Shown piece after piece: positions 27,254 through 35,329 of a DNA stretch of 64,000 nt. Origin of the DNA: Crenobacter cavernae (GTDB taxonomy: Bacteria; Pseudomonadota; Gammaproteobacteria; Burkholderiales; Chromobacteriaceae); contig NZ_CP031337.1 in assembly GCF_003355495.1 (NCBI RefSeq), positions 2,361,001 to 2,425,000 of the forward strand, read 5' to 3'. The notes under the pieces were generated by a model. The model had not been told where the DNA came from and made no database searches. It worked only from the letters and a program-made list of their open reading frames with translations. Positions within the stretch are counted from its first letter, which is position 1, and each line of letters opens with the position of its first letter. The position numbers and the translations under genes are program-made.

Positions 27254-29629
27254 ATGTCTCAATCCAAGTTCATCGTACGCAAGGTCGCCGTGCTCGGCGC
27301 CGGCGTGATGGGCGCGCAGATCGCCGCTCATCTCGTTAACGCCAAGGTGCCGACGATCCTGTTCGACCTTCCGGCCAAGGAAGGCGACAAGAACGGCATC
27401 GTCGTCAAGGCGCTCGACGGCCTGAAAAAGCAGAAACCGTCGCCGCTGGCGGGCAAGGATCGGGTGCAGTACATCCAGCCGGCCAACTATGAAGAGCATC
27501 TGCATCTTCTGAAGGACTGCGACCTGGTGATCGAGGCGATCGCCGAGCGCATGGACTGGAAGGCCGACCTCTATCACAAGGTGGCGCCGTACCTGGGCGA
27601 GAACACCCTTTTCGCGACCAACACCTCGGGCCTGTCGATCAACACCTTGGCCGAGGCCTGCCCGGAAGCTGTTCGCCCGCGCTTCTGCGGCGTCCACTTC
27701 TTCAACCCGCCGCGTTACATGCACCTGGTAGAGATCATCCCGTGCGTGACGTCCGACGCGGCGATGCTTGACCACCTCGAGCGCTTCCTGGTGTCGACGC
27801 TCGGCAAGGGCGTGATCCGCGCCAAGGACACGCCGAACTTCGTCGCCAACCGCATCGGCGTGTTCTCGATGCTGGCGACCATCGCCAACGCCGAAAAATT
27901 CGGCCTCCGCTTCGACGTCGTCGACGACCTGACCGGCCCGCGCCTCGGCCGCCCGAAGTCGGCCACCTTCCGCACCGCCGACGTGGTCGGCCTCGACACC
28001 TTCGCCCACGTCGTGAAGACGATGCAGGACACGCTGCCTGACGACCCATGGCATGCGCTGTTCAAGTCGCCCGAGTGGCTGCAGAAGCTGATCGCCGCGG
28101 GCGCGCTCGGCGCCAAGACGAAGGCCGGCATCTACAAGAAGGACGGCAAGCAGATGTTCGTGGTCGACCCGGCCCGCGGCGATTACGTCGGCTCGGGCGA
28201 GAAGGGCGACGACACGGTCAAGGACATCCTGAAAATCGCCGACCCGGCCGAAAGGTTCAAAAAGCTGCGCGAGAGCGAGCACCCGCAGGCGCAGTTCCTG
28301 TGGGCGTGCTTCCGCGACGTGTTCCACTACATCGGCTTCCACCTGGCCGACATCGCCAACTCGGCGCGCGACGTCGACTTCGCGATCCGCTGGGGCTTCG
28401 GCTGGAGCGTCGGCCCGTTCGAGACCTGGCAGGCCGCCGGCTGGCAGCAGGTTGCCAAGTGGGTCGACGAGGACGTGAAGGCCGGCAAGGCGCTGGCCTC
28501 GGCCAAGCTTCCGGCCTGGGTGCTCGAAGCCGACCGTGCCGGCGTGCACTTCGCCGACGGCTCCTTCGATGCGGCCAGTGGCAAGCGCATCGGCCGTTCG
28601 ACGCTCGACGTCTACCAGCGTCAGCTCGCGCCGGCCAAGGTGCTCGGCGAGGCGAACGCGCCGCTCGGCGAGACCGTGTTCGAGAACGACGGCGTGCGCG
28701 CCTTCACCACCAGCGACGAGATCCTCGTGGTGTCGTTCAAGACCAAGGCGCACGCGATCGGCCCCGACGTGCTCGACGGCCTCAACACCGCCATCGACAT
28801 CGCCGAGGCGCGCTTCAAGGGCCTGGTGATCTGGCAGACCGAAGAGCCGTTCTCGGTCGGCGCCGACCTGTCGTCGATGATGCCGGCGTTCATGATGGGC
28901 GACTGGGACGCAATCGAGAACACCGTGCGCCGCTTCCAGGCTACGTCGATGCGCCTGCGCTACAGCCAGATCCCTACCGTCGCCGCGACGCAGGGCTACG
29001 TGTTCGGCGGCGGCTGCGAGTTCGCGATGCACTGCGACAAGGTGGTCGCCGCGCTCGAATCCTACGTCGGCCTGGTCGAGGTCGGCGTCGGCCTGCTGCC
29101 GGGTGGCGGCGGCTGCAAGGAGTTCGCGCTGCGCGCTTCTCAAGAGGCCAAGGGCGACGTGCTCGCCGCGCTGAAGGATTACTTCATGGCGATCGCCACC
29201 GCCCAGGTCGGCACCAGCGCGATCGAGACGCAGGAGATCGGCTTCTTCAAGAAGACCGACGTCGTCGTGTTCAACGCCTACGAACTGTTGTACGTCGCCA
29301 AGCAGCAGGCGCTCGCGTTGGCCGAGTCCGGCTACCGCCCGCCGCTGAAGGTCAAGAGTTTCCCAGTCGCCGGCCGCACCGGCGCGGCGTCGATCAAGGG
29401 CCAGCTTGTCAACATGCTCGAAGGCCATTTCATCTCCGAGCACGACTTCACCATCGCCGGCCTGATCGCCGACGTGATGACCGGCGGCGACGTGGAGGCC
29501 GGCACCGAAGTCGACGAGGCGTGGATCCTCGAGCTGGAACGCAAGGGCTTCATGCAGCTGCTGAAGAACAGCAAGACGCAGGACCGCATCGCCAACATGC
29601 TGACCACCGGCAAGCCGCTGCGCAACTAA
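27254..29629 (+). CDS. fadB: 3-Hydroxyacyl-CoA dehydrogenase/enoyl-CoA hydratase fusion
   Basis: Bifunctional beta-oxidation enzyme of 791 residues. The dehydrogenase comes first (NAD-binding GAGVMGAQIAAHLV near residue 13, CGVHFFNPPRYMHLVEI near residue 155) and the crotonase domain follows at the C-terminus (about residues 480-790, with FGGGCEFAMHCDKVVAA and GLLPGGGGCKEFA). This order is the reverse of E. coli FadB and like that of Bacillus FadN. It oxidises enoyl-CoA to 3-ketoacyl-CoA for the thiolase downstream. The ATG at 27254 has GAGGAAACC. Motif copies lie at 27647, 28498 (full 13-bp variant) and 29318. Confidence 0.93.
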   Translation: MSQSKFIVRKVAVLGAGVMGAQIAAHLVNAKVPTILFDLPAKEGDKNGIVVKALDGLKKQKPSPLAGKDRVQYIQPANYEEHLHLLKDCDLVIEAIAERMDWKADLYHKVAPYLGENTLFATNTSGLSINTLAEACPEAVRPRFCGVHFFNPPRYMHLVEIIPCVTSDAAMLDHLERFLVSTLGKGVIRAKDTPNFVANRIGVFSMLATIANAEKFGLRFDVVDDLTGPRLGRPKSATFRTADVVGLDTFAHVVKTMQDTLPDDPWHALFKSPEWLQKLIAAGALGAKTKAGIYKKDGKQMFVVDPARGDYVGSGEKGDDTVKDILKIADPAERFKKLRESEHPQAQFLWACFRDVFHYIGFHLADIANSARDVDFAIRWGFGWSVGPFETWQAAGWQQVAKWVDEDVKAGKALASAKLPAWVLEADRAGVHFADGSFDAASGKRIGRSTLDVYQRQLAPAKVLGEANAPLGETVFENDGVRAFTTSDEILVVSFKTKAHAIGPDVLDGLNTAIDIAEARFKGLVIWQTEEPFSVGADLSSMMPAFMMGDWDAIENTVRRFQATSMRLRYSQIPTVAATQGYVFGGGCEFAMHCDKVVAALESYVGLVEVGVGLLPGGGGCKEFALRASQEAKGDVLAALKDYFMAIATAQVGTSAIETQEIGFFKKTDVVVFNAYELLYVAKQQALALAESGYRPPLKVKSFPVAGRTGAASIKGQLVNMLEGHFISEHDFTIAGLIADVMTGGDVEAGTEVDEAWILELERKGFMQLLKNSKTQDRIANMLTTGKPLRN

Positions 29630-29689
29630 TCGACAGGACAATACGCCCGGCCGGTCGCCGAGGCCGGCCGGGCAGCAGGAGAACACCAA

Positions 29690-30892
29690 ATGACCAAGCA
29701 AGTTCAGGAAGCTTACATCGTCGCGGCGACCCGCACGCCGGTCGGCAAGGCGCCGCGCGGCATGATGCGCCACGTGCGTCCGGACGACATGCTCGCCCAC
29801 GTGATCAAGGGCGCTTTGGCGCAGGTGCCGACGATCGATCCGGCGCTGATCTCCGACTGCGTCGTCGGCTGCGCCTTCCCTGAGGCGGAGCAGGGCCTCA
29901 ACATGGCGCGTATTGGCGTGCTGCTCGCCGGCCTGCCGAACACCGTCGGCGGCCTCACCATCAACCGTTACTGCTCTAGCGGCATCAATGCGGTGCAGAT
30001 CGCCGCCGACCGCGTGCGCATGGGCGAGGCCGACGTGGTGATCGCCGCCGGCGCCGAGTCGATGTCGCTGGTGCCGATGATGGGCAATAAGGTCGCGTTG
30101 AACCCGGAAATCTTCGCCAAGGACGAGAACTACGCGATCGCCTACGGCATGGGCCTGACCGCCGAGAAAGTGGCTCAGCAGTGGAACGTCAGCCGCGAAG
30201 ACCAGGACGCGTTCGCGGTCGAATCGCATCGCCGCGCGCTGGCCGCGATCGAAAGCGGCGCGTTCAAGGCGGAAATCTCGCCGCTCGACGTGACCTACCG
30301 CATTCCTGACCTGGAAACCGGCGAAGTCCAGCATGTCGCCAAGACGCTGGACACCGACGAAGGCCCGCGCCTCGACACCTCGCTCGAGGGCTTGGCCAAG
30401 CTGAAGACCGTGTTCGACGCCAAGGGCTCGGTGACCGCCGGCAACAGTTCGCAGATGTCCGACGGCGCCGGCGCGGTGATCATCGTGTCGGAAAAGGTGC
30501 TCAAGCAGTACAAGCTGACACCGATCGCGCGCTACGTGACCTTCTCGGTCAAGGGCGTGCCGCCGGAGATCATGGGGATCGGCCCGAAAGAGGCGATCCC
30601 GGCCGCCTTGCGCCAGGCGGGCTTGTCGCTGTCCGACATCAAGTGGATGGAACTGAACGAAGCGTTCGCCGCGCAGGCGCTGGCGGTGATCCGCGACCTC
30701 GACCTCGATACTTCGATTATCAACCCGCACGGCGGCGCGATCGCGCTCGGCCACCCGCTGGGCGCGACCGGCGCGATCCGCGCGGCGACGCTGATCCACG
30801 GCATGAAGGGTCGCGGCGAGACCGGCTACGGCATGGTGACGATGTGTATCGGTACCGGCATGGGCGCCGCCGGCATCCTGGAAATCCTGTAA
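29690..30892 (+). CDS. fadA: Acetyl-CoA acyltransferase (3-ketoacyl-CoA thiolase)
   Basis: Thiolase of 400 residues completing the beta-oxidation cycle. The acylated cysteine is in NRYCSSGINAVQIAADR near residue 93, the catalytic histidine in GGAIALGHPLGATGA near residue 355, and the second cysteine in MCIGTGMGAAGI near residue 386. It starts 60 bp after fadB and is followed by a terminator, closing the fadL-fadB-fadA unit. Confidence 0.95.
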   Translation: MTKQVQEAYIVAATRTPVGKAPRGMMRHVRPDDMLAHVIKGALAQVPTIDPALISDCVVGCAFPEAEQGLNMARIGVLLAGLPNTVGGLTINRYCSSGINAVQIAADRVRMGEADVVIAAGAESMSLVPMMGNKVALNPEIFAKDENYAIAYGMGLTAEKVAQQWNVSREDQDAFAVESHRRALAAIESGAFKAEISPLDVTYRIPDLETGEVQHVAKTLDTDEGPRLDTSLEGLAKLKTVFDAKGSVTAGNSSQMSDGAGAVIIVSEKVLKQYKLTPIARYVTFSVKGVPPEIMGIGPKEAIPAALRQAGLSLSDIKWMELNEAFAAQALAVIRDLDLDTSIINPHGGAIALGHPLGATGAIRAATLIHGMKGRGETGYGMVTMCIGTGMGAAGILEIL

Positions 30893-30953
30893 GACTGATC
30901 CGACCGGGACGGGGCGGTCGCGCAAGCGGCAATCCTGTTCCGGCGCTGTTTGG

Positions 30954-30977
30954 CCCGCCTTGATGGCGGGTTTTTTT
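30954..30977 (+). terminator. Intrinsic terminator after fadA
   Basis: CCCGCC/GGCGGG stem with TTTTTTT, about 60 bp after the fadA stop. Confidence 0.85.
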
Positions 30978-31000
30978 CTGCCTAGGAGTCTCTTGGAAAA

Positions 31001-31030
31001 GAAAACGCCCGGCAAGGATCGCCGGGCGTT
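31001..31030 (-). terminator. Intrinsic terminator of the PilZ-like gene
   Basis: Stem AACGCCCGGC/GCCGGGCGTT with a 7-nt loop, T-rich on the minus strand, 21 bp after the stop of the minus-strand gene. Confidence 0.8.
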
Positions 31031-31051
31031 AAGGTTGAACTAGCCTTGCGT

Positions 31052-32572
31052 CTACAGGCGGGCGAGCGTGTCGAAGTCGCTGTGCGAGCAGTCGCCGAAT
31101 GGCTGCAGCGGCTCCTTCAGGCGGATCTGGTAGGACTGGCCCTGAACCGTGAGCACCAGCTCGCGGTGCGGCTCGGCCAAGCCTTTGGGCAGCAGGAACC
31201 AGCGTTTCCCGTCCGCCGAGTTCGGCTGCGTGATATAGAGGCCGTTCTGCGGGTCCATGTCGGGCAGCGCCGGGTCGGTCAGCGAGACGCCGATCGGAGA
31301 GTGGCCGAACAGCTCGACGCCGACGCGCGCATTGCCCGAGTTCTCGCGCGAGATGCGGCGGATCACGCCGAGCCGCGGGTTGCTATCCTGTTCGCGCATC
31401 ATCAGCAGGCGACCGAGCGCCAGTTTGTCGAGGTGGCGTCCGAAGTAATTGAGGCCCATGCCGGTCTGGCTGACGTCCTGGAGGCGCCATTCCTCGGAGC
31501 CGTCCTCGCCGGTCGGGTAGGCGTTTTGCACCTTGGCGAGGAAGGCGATCCGTTCGAAGCCGACGTCGACGGCGACGCTCTTCATCTGCGGCGAACGTTC
31601 GGATTTGCGCAACGACAGGCCGCCGTCGCGCGCCCAGCGCGTCGCGAGCTTGGAGCACAGTTGTACCCACTCGTTCTGGCTGAACCTGAGCCGGGTCTGC
31701 GTCAGGATGGACGGCAGCCCCTTGTCGAGGTCGAGCATGATGTCGGCGAGCCGGTTGGCCAGCGGCTGGCCCGACCAGTAGCGCACTCCACGGCCGAGCG
31801 TGCCGCGGCGCATCGGCTGCGGCGCGGCCGGTGTTTCGAGATTGAGCAGAAAGACGGGTTCGTCGACCAGGTTCGGCTGTTTCTCGAGCCGGGTGCAGCC
31901 TGCGAGGCTGTACAGCAGCCGCTCGACCGCGACGATCTCGGCCGGGCGCAGGTTGTCGGTCTGCGCCAGCTGCAGCATCGCGCCGCGCAACAGGATGTGC
32001 TCGCAGGTGGTCTCTTCGCGGTCGCTCTCGTAGAGCTTGAGGGGCTGGCGGTCGCAGCCCTGTTCCTCGGCCGACAGGTAGAAGCGGTAACCTTGCTGCC
32101 ACAGCAGGCCGTCGGAGTTCAGGTAGCTGAGCGCGTTCCATAGCGTGAGCCGCATCTGGTGGTTCAGCGCGCGCGCGGTCGCCAGCCGGATGTCGGCGGC
32201 GAGCACGGCCTGCGGGTTGCCCTGGTGAAGCTTCAGGCAGATCGAATAGGCCTTCGACAATTCCTGCAGGTAGGCGAGAATGCTCGGCAGAAAGCTTTTG
32301 ACGCCGGCTTTGCCGGCGAGGAAATCGTCGCACAGGTGTTCGTGGATGACATGGGCGCGCTCGTCGATATAGAGCAGCGTCTTCAAGCGTTCCTTGAGCG
32401 AGATGTCGGTTTCGGCGTTGATCTTGGCGATCGACTTGACAATCTCGACCAACGCGCCCGCGTACTCCGCCTCGGGTAGCTCGTTGACGAGCGTCGTGGC
32501 AGATTGTGCGATGGACGATTGCGGCCCGTTGCGGTTGACCAGTGAGCTGACCAGCTTCTTTAAGTCAAACAT
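31052..32572 (-). CDS. Hypothetical protein with C-terminal PilZ-like region
   Basis: Protein of 506 residues without signal peptide, mostly alpha-helical in its first 300 residues. Near residues 370-440 it has WRLQDVSQTGMGLNYFG, then VIRRISRENSGNARVGVELFG, which resembles the D-x-S-x-x-G and V-G-V-E-F parts of a PilZ domain. The N-terminal RxxxR half of the c-di-GMP site is not evident, so nucleotide binding is doubtful. The gene is monocistronic, convergent with fadA. A possible signalling role is inference only. A dispersed motif variant is at 31172-31185. Confidence 0.7.
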   Translation of the reverse strand: MFDLKKLVSSLVNRNGPQSSIAQSATTLVNELPEAEYAGALVEIVKSIAKINAETDISLKERLKTLLYIDERAHVIHEHLCDDFLAGKAGVKSFLPSILAYLQELSKAYSICLKLHQGNPQAVLAADIRLATARALNHQMRLTLWNALSYLNSDGLLWQQGYRFYLSAEEQGCDRQPLKLYESDREETTCEHILLRGAMLQLAQTDNLRPAEIVAVERLLYSLAGCTRLEKQPNLVDEPVFLLNLETPAAPQPMRRGTLGRGVRYWSGQPLANRLADIMLDLDKGLPSILTQTRLRFSQNEWVQLCSKLATRWARDGGLSLRKSERSPQMKSVAVDVGFERIAFLAKVQNAYPTGEDGSEEWRLQDVSQTGMGLNYFGRHLDKLALGRLLMMREQDSNPRLGVIRRISRENSGNARVGVELFGHSPIGVSLTDPALPDMDPQNGLYITQPNSADGKRWFLLPKGLAEPHRELVLTVQGQSYQIRLKEPLQPFGDCSHSDFDTLARL

Positions 32573-32633
32573 GACCTTTAATTTCTTCTGTAATTTGTTG
32601 TCATCTTATGCCAGCTCGCCGGCGGGGTAAATC

Positions 32634-33533
32634 CTAGTGTGCCATCGGCAGCAGGGCCGCGCCGGCAGATCGCGCGAGCTCGGTGGCGAGTGCTCGCATC
32701 AGCCGCGATTCGCCGCGCCAGTGGTGCCAGTAGAGCGCGAGGTCGATCGTATGATTCGGGTCGAGGTCGACGAGTTCGCCGCGCGCCAAAGCGGCTCCGG
32801 CCATCGTCGCCGGCACCATGCTCCAGCCCAGCCCCAGCCGTACCGCCTCGAGGATGCTCTGCGGCGACGGCAGCGTCAGGCGGGGGTAGTCGCCATGGTA
32901 GTCGGCGACGCGCGCGAGGTACTCGGTCTGCATGTCGTCCTTGTTGCTGAACACGATGGCCGGCGCTTGGGCGAAGCATTCGGCGCGCACGCCGTCGGGG
33001 AAGTGGCTTCGCACATAGGCGGGCGATGCCATGCCGTGATAGCGCATCACGCCCAGCGGTTGGCACTCGCCGCCCTGGATCGGTTTTTCGCGCGTGCTGA
33101 CGCAGGCGAGCACATGGCCCTGGCGCATCAGCTCGAGCGTGTAGTCCTGGTCGTCGAGCACGACGTCGAACAGCACGCGATGCGCGAGGCAGACCGGCGC
33201 GACCGCCTCGAGGAACCACGTCGCGAGGCTGTCGTTGTTCACGCCGATCGCGATGCGCGTCCAGCCGGCGCCCTGCGTCTGGCTTTCGAGCGTGTCGAAC
33301 AGTTCCGACTCCAGCAGGTGGATCTGCCGGTAGTGCTGCAGCAGCCGGCGGCCGAGCGCGGTCGTGCCGACCGGCAGCGTGCGCGTCAGCACGGGTTGGC
33401 CGAGCCTCTCCTCTAGCTGGCGGATGCGCTGCGACACCGCCGATTGCGTGATGAACAGCCGGTCGGCCGCCTTGTCGAAACCGCCGCTGTCGACGACGGC
33501 GGCGAGCGCTTCCAAGTGTTTCGGATCGAGCAT
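32634..33533 (-). CDS. argP: LysR family regulator ArgP (IciA/LysG)
   Basis: LysR regulator of 299 residues starting MLDPKHLEALAAVVDSGGFD with the helix-turn-helix in KAADRLFITQSAVSQRIRQL (about residues 20-39), characteristic of ArgP. In E. coli and Corynebacterium (LysG) it activates an arginine/lysine exporter when basic amino acids accumulate. It is divergent from the exporter gene at 33637, with a perfect palindrome between them, which strongly supports the assignment. A motif copy (11 of 13) is at 33392-33404. Confidence 0.92.
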   Translation of the reverse strand: MLDPKHLEALAAVVDSGGFDKAADRLFITQSAVSQRIRQLEERLGQPVLTRTLPVGTTALGRRLLQHYRQIHLLESELFDTLESQTQGAGWTRIAIGVNNDSLATWFLEAVAPVCLAHRVLFDVVLDDQDYTLELMRQGHVLACVSTREKPIQGGECQPLGVMRYHGMASPAYVRSHFPDGVRAECFAQAPAIVFSNKDDMQTEYLARVADYHGDYPRLTLPSPQSILEAVRLGLGWSMVPATMAGAALARGELVDLDPNHTIDLALYWHHWRGESRLMRALATELARSAGAALLPMAH

Positions 33534-33540
33534 CTCATAT

Positions 33541-33557
33541 TATCAGTAATGCTGATA
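33541..33557. promoter_or_regulatory. Palindromic LysR operator between argP and argO
   Basis: TATCAG-TAATG-CTGATA, a perfect 17-bp inverted repeat of the T-N11-A type, 8 bp before the argP start and 80 bp before the exporter start. Probably the ArgP binding site. Confidence 0.7.
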
Positions 33558-33636
33558 TCTCATCATGACAATGAATTTAACTTAATTCAGCATTCCGGCT
33601 ACCTTGTCGACATCGAGACCACTTCCGGACGCCATC

Positions 33637-34257
33637 ATGGACTTCGCCGTCTACCTTTCCGCCCTCGGCATCACCGCCAGCCAGATCGTCGGCATCGGCC
33701 CGCAGAACGCCTTCGTCATCCGCCAGGGCATAGGCCGCAGCCATATCCTGCCCATCGTTGCGATCTGTATCGCCTGCGACATCCTGCTGATTTCCGCCGG
33801 CGTGCTCGGCATGGGCGGCTGGATCTCGGGCCATCCCTTGCTGATGCGCTGGGTGGTGTGGCTCGGCGCCGCCTTCATCGCCTGGCTCGGCGTGAAGTCG
33901 CTGCGCTCGGCGTTCACGCCGAAGAAGCTCGACAGCGCCGGCGAAGTCGAGCGCGAGAAGCGCACCGCGGTGCGCAGCATCCTGGTGGTGACGCTGCTCA
34001 ACCCCTATGTCTGGCTCGATACCGTGGTGCTGATCGGCAGCGTGTCGTCGGTGTACGGCGCCGCCGGCAAGCTGTCGTTCATCCTCGGCGCGGCGAGCGC
34101 GTCCTGCCTGTGGTTCCTCGGCATCGGCCTCGGGGCAGGACGGCTGGCGCCGTGGTTCGAGTCGGAAAAGAGTTGGCGCGTGCTCGACGGCGTGATCGCG
34201 GCGGTGATGTTCTTTACGGCGACGCTGCTCGTCGTCAATTTCGGCCTGCCCGGCTGA
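33637..34257 (+). CDS. argO: LysE/ArgO family basic amino acid exporter
   Basis: Inner-membrane exporter of 206 residues with five or six hydrophobic segments. The family motif GIGPQNAFVIRQGIGR lies near residue 20, and LLNPYVWLDTVVLIGS near residue 125. It exports arginine and/or lysine. The ATG at 33637 directly precedes DFAVYLSALG; the earlier in-frame region is not family-like. Divergent from argP. Confidence 0.92.
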   Translation: MDFAVYLSALGITASQIVGIGPQNAFVIRQGIGRSHILPIVAICIACDILLISAGVLGMGGWISGHPLLMRWVVWLGAAFIAWLGVKSLRSAFTPKKLDSAGEVEREKRTAVRSILVVTLLNPYVWLDTVVLIGSVSSVYGAAGKLSFILGAASASCLWFLGIGLGAGRLAPWFESEKSWRVLDGVIAAVMFFTATLLVVNFGLPG

Positions 34258-34275
34258 GCGGTCTTTATCCAAAAA

Positions 34276-34305
34276 CCAAGCCCGGCCAGATGGCCGGGCT
34301 TTTTT
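34276..34305 (+). terminator. Intrinsic terminator between argO and prmB
   Basis: AAGCCCGGCC/GGCCGGGCTT with a 4-nt loop and T-run, about 20 bp after argO; convergent genes. Confidence 0.88.
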
Positions 34306-34312
34306 GCAGCGC

Positions 34313-35248
34313 TTACTCGGCGGCGGTCTCCTCTTCAGAGGGTTGGCCGAGCCCCGCTTCGACCAGATCTTCGCGCGTCAGCAGAAAAACGAAGCCGTCG
34401 CCGCCGCTGGTCTCGAGCCAGACGAAGGGCAGCTGCGGGTAGGCGGCTTCGAGCACGTCGCGGTTGTGGCCGATCTCGACCAGCAGCACGCCCTTCGGAT
34501 TGAGGCGGTCGGCGGCCGTCTCGAGGATGGCGCGCGTGTGGTCTAGGCCGTCCTCGCCCGAGCCGAGCGCCATCTCGGGCTCGTGGCGGTATTCGTCGGG
34601 CAGTTCGTCCATCGAGTCTTCGTCGACGTAGGGCGGGTTGGACACGATCAGGTCGTAGGTCTCCTCGATGCCCTCGAACAGGTCGGTGTGGATCAGCTGC
34701 ACGCGCTCTTCGAGGCCGTAGTCCCGCACGTTGACGCTGGCGACTTCGAGCGCGTCGAGCGACAGGTCGACCGCGTCGACGTCGGCGTCCGGATAGTGGT
34801 GCGCGAGCTGGATCGCCAGGCACGCCGAACCGGTGCACAGGTCGAGCGCGCGGTGAACGAGTTCCGGATGCTCGATCCACGGCGTCAGCGGCGCGCCCAG
34901 GAGCTCGTAGATGAAGGAGCGCGGCACCAGCACGCGTTCGTCGACGTAGAAGCTGAAGTCGCCCTGCCACGCCTCGTGCGTCAGGTAGGCGACCGGCACC
35001 TTCTCGACCGCGCGGCGCTCTACGAGTTCGAGGACGTCTTTGACTTCCCGCGGCAGCAGCTTCGCGTCGAGGAAGGGTTCGAGCCGGTCGACCGGCAGGT
35101 TCAGCGTCTTGAGGACGAGGAAGGCGGCTTCGTCGTAGGCGTTGGTCGTGCCGTGGCCGTAGAAGATGCCGGCTTCGTTGAAGCGCGATACGGCAAAACG
35201 CAGCAGGTCGCGCACGGTGACGAGGGTGTCGGCGGCTTGGCTGTACAT
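34313..35248 (-). CDS. prmB: Ribosomal protein L3 N5-glutamine methyltransferase
   Basis: SAM-dependent methyltransferase of 311 residues (E. coli PrmB 310) that methylates a glutamine of ribosomal protein L3. The SAM motif is LDLCTGSACLAIQLAHHYPD near residue 140 and the catalytic NPPY is in LIVSNPPYVDEDSMDELP near residue 210. The N-terminal helical domain before residue 100 fits PrmB better than PrmC. A 12-of-13 dispersed motif copy lies at 34339-34351 near the 3' end. Confidence 0.93.
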   Translation of the reverse strand: MYSQAADTLVTVRDLLRFAVSRFNEAGIFYGHGTTNAYDEAAFLVLKTLNLPVDRLEPFLDAKLLPREVKDVLELVERRAVEKVPVAYLTHEAWQGDFSFYVDERVLVPRSFIYELLGAPLTPWIEHPELVHRALDLCTGSACLAIQLAHHYPDADVDAVDLSLDALEVASVNVRDYGLEERVQLIHTDLFEGIEETYDLIVSNPPYVDEDSMDELPDEYRHEPEMALGSGEDGLDHTRAILETAADRLNPKGVLLVEIGHNRDVLEAAYPQLPFVWLETSGGDGFVFLLTREDLVEAGLGQPSEEETAAE

Positions 35249-35266
35249 GGGGTTTCCTTGAATGAC

Positions 35267-35309
35267 AAAGGTTGGCCGAGTCTTGCTTGCAGCGTCTCGG
35301 CCAACCTTG
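35267..35309. repeat. Inverted pair of exact dispersed motifs downstream of algC
   Basis: AAGGTTGGCCGAG at 35268-35280 and its reverse complement at 35296-35308, a 13-bp perfect stem with a 15-nt loop, 21 bp after the algC stop. There is no clear T-run on the minus strand, so termination would be weak. Confidence 0.85.
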
Positions 35310-35329
35310 ATGTTTATCCGGGGGCGGGT

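Noticed and set aside
27191..31015. 1,274-codon open frame antisense to fadB and fadA
   Set aside because: Arg/His/Asp-rich low-complexity text typical of GC-rich antisense frames, with no family resemblance; the plus strand encodes clear enzymes.
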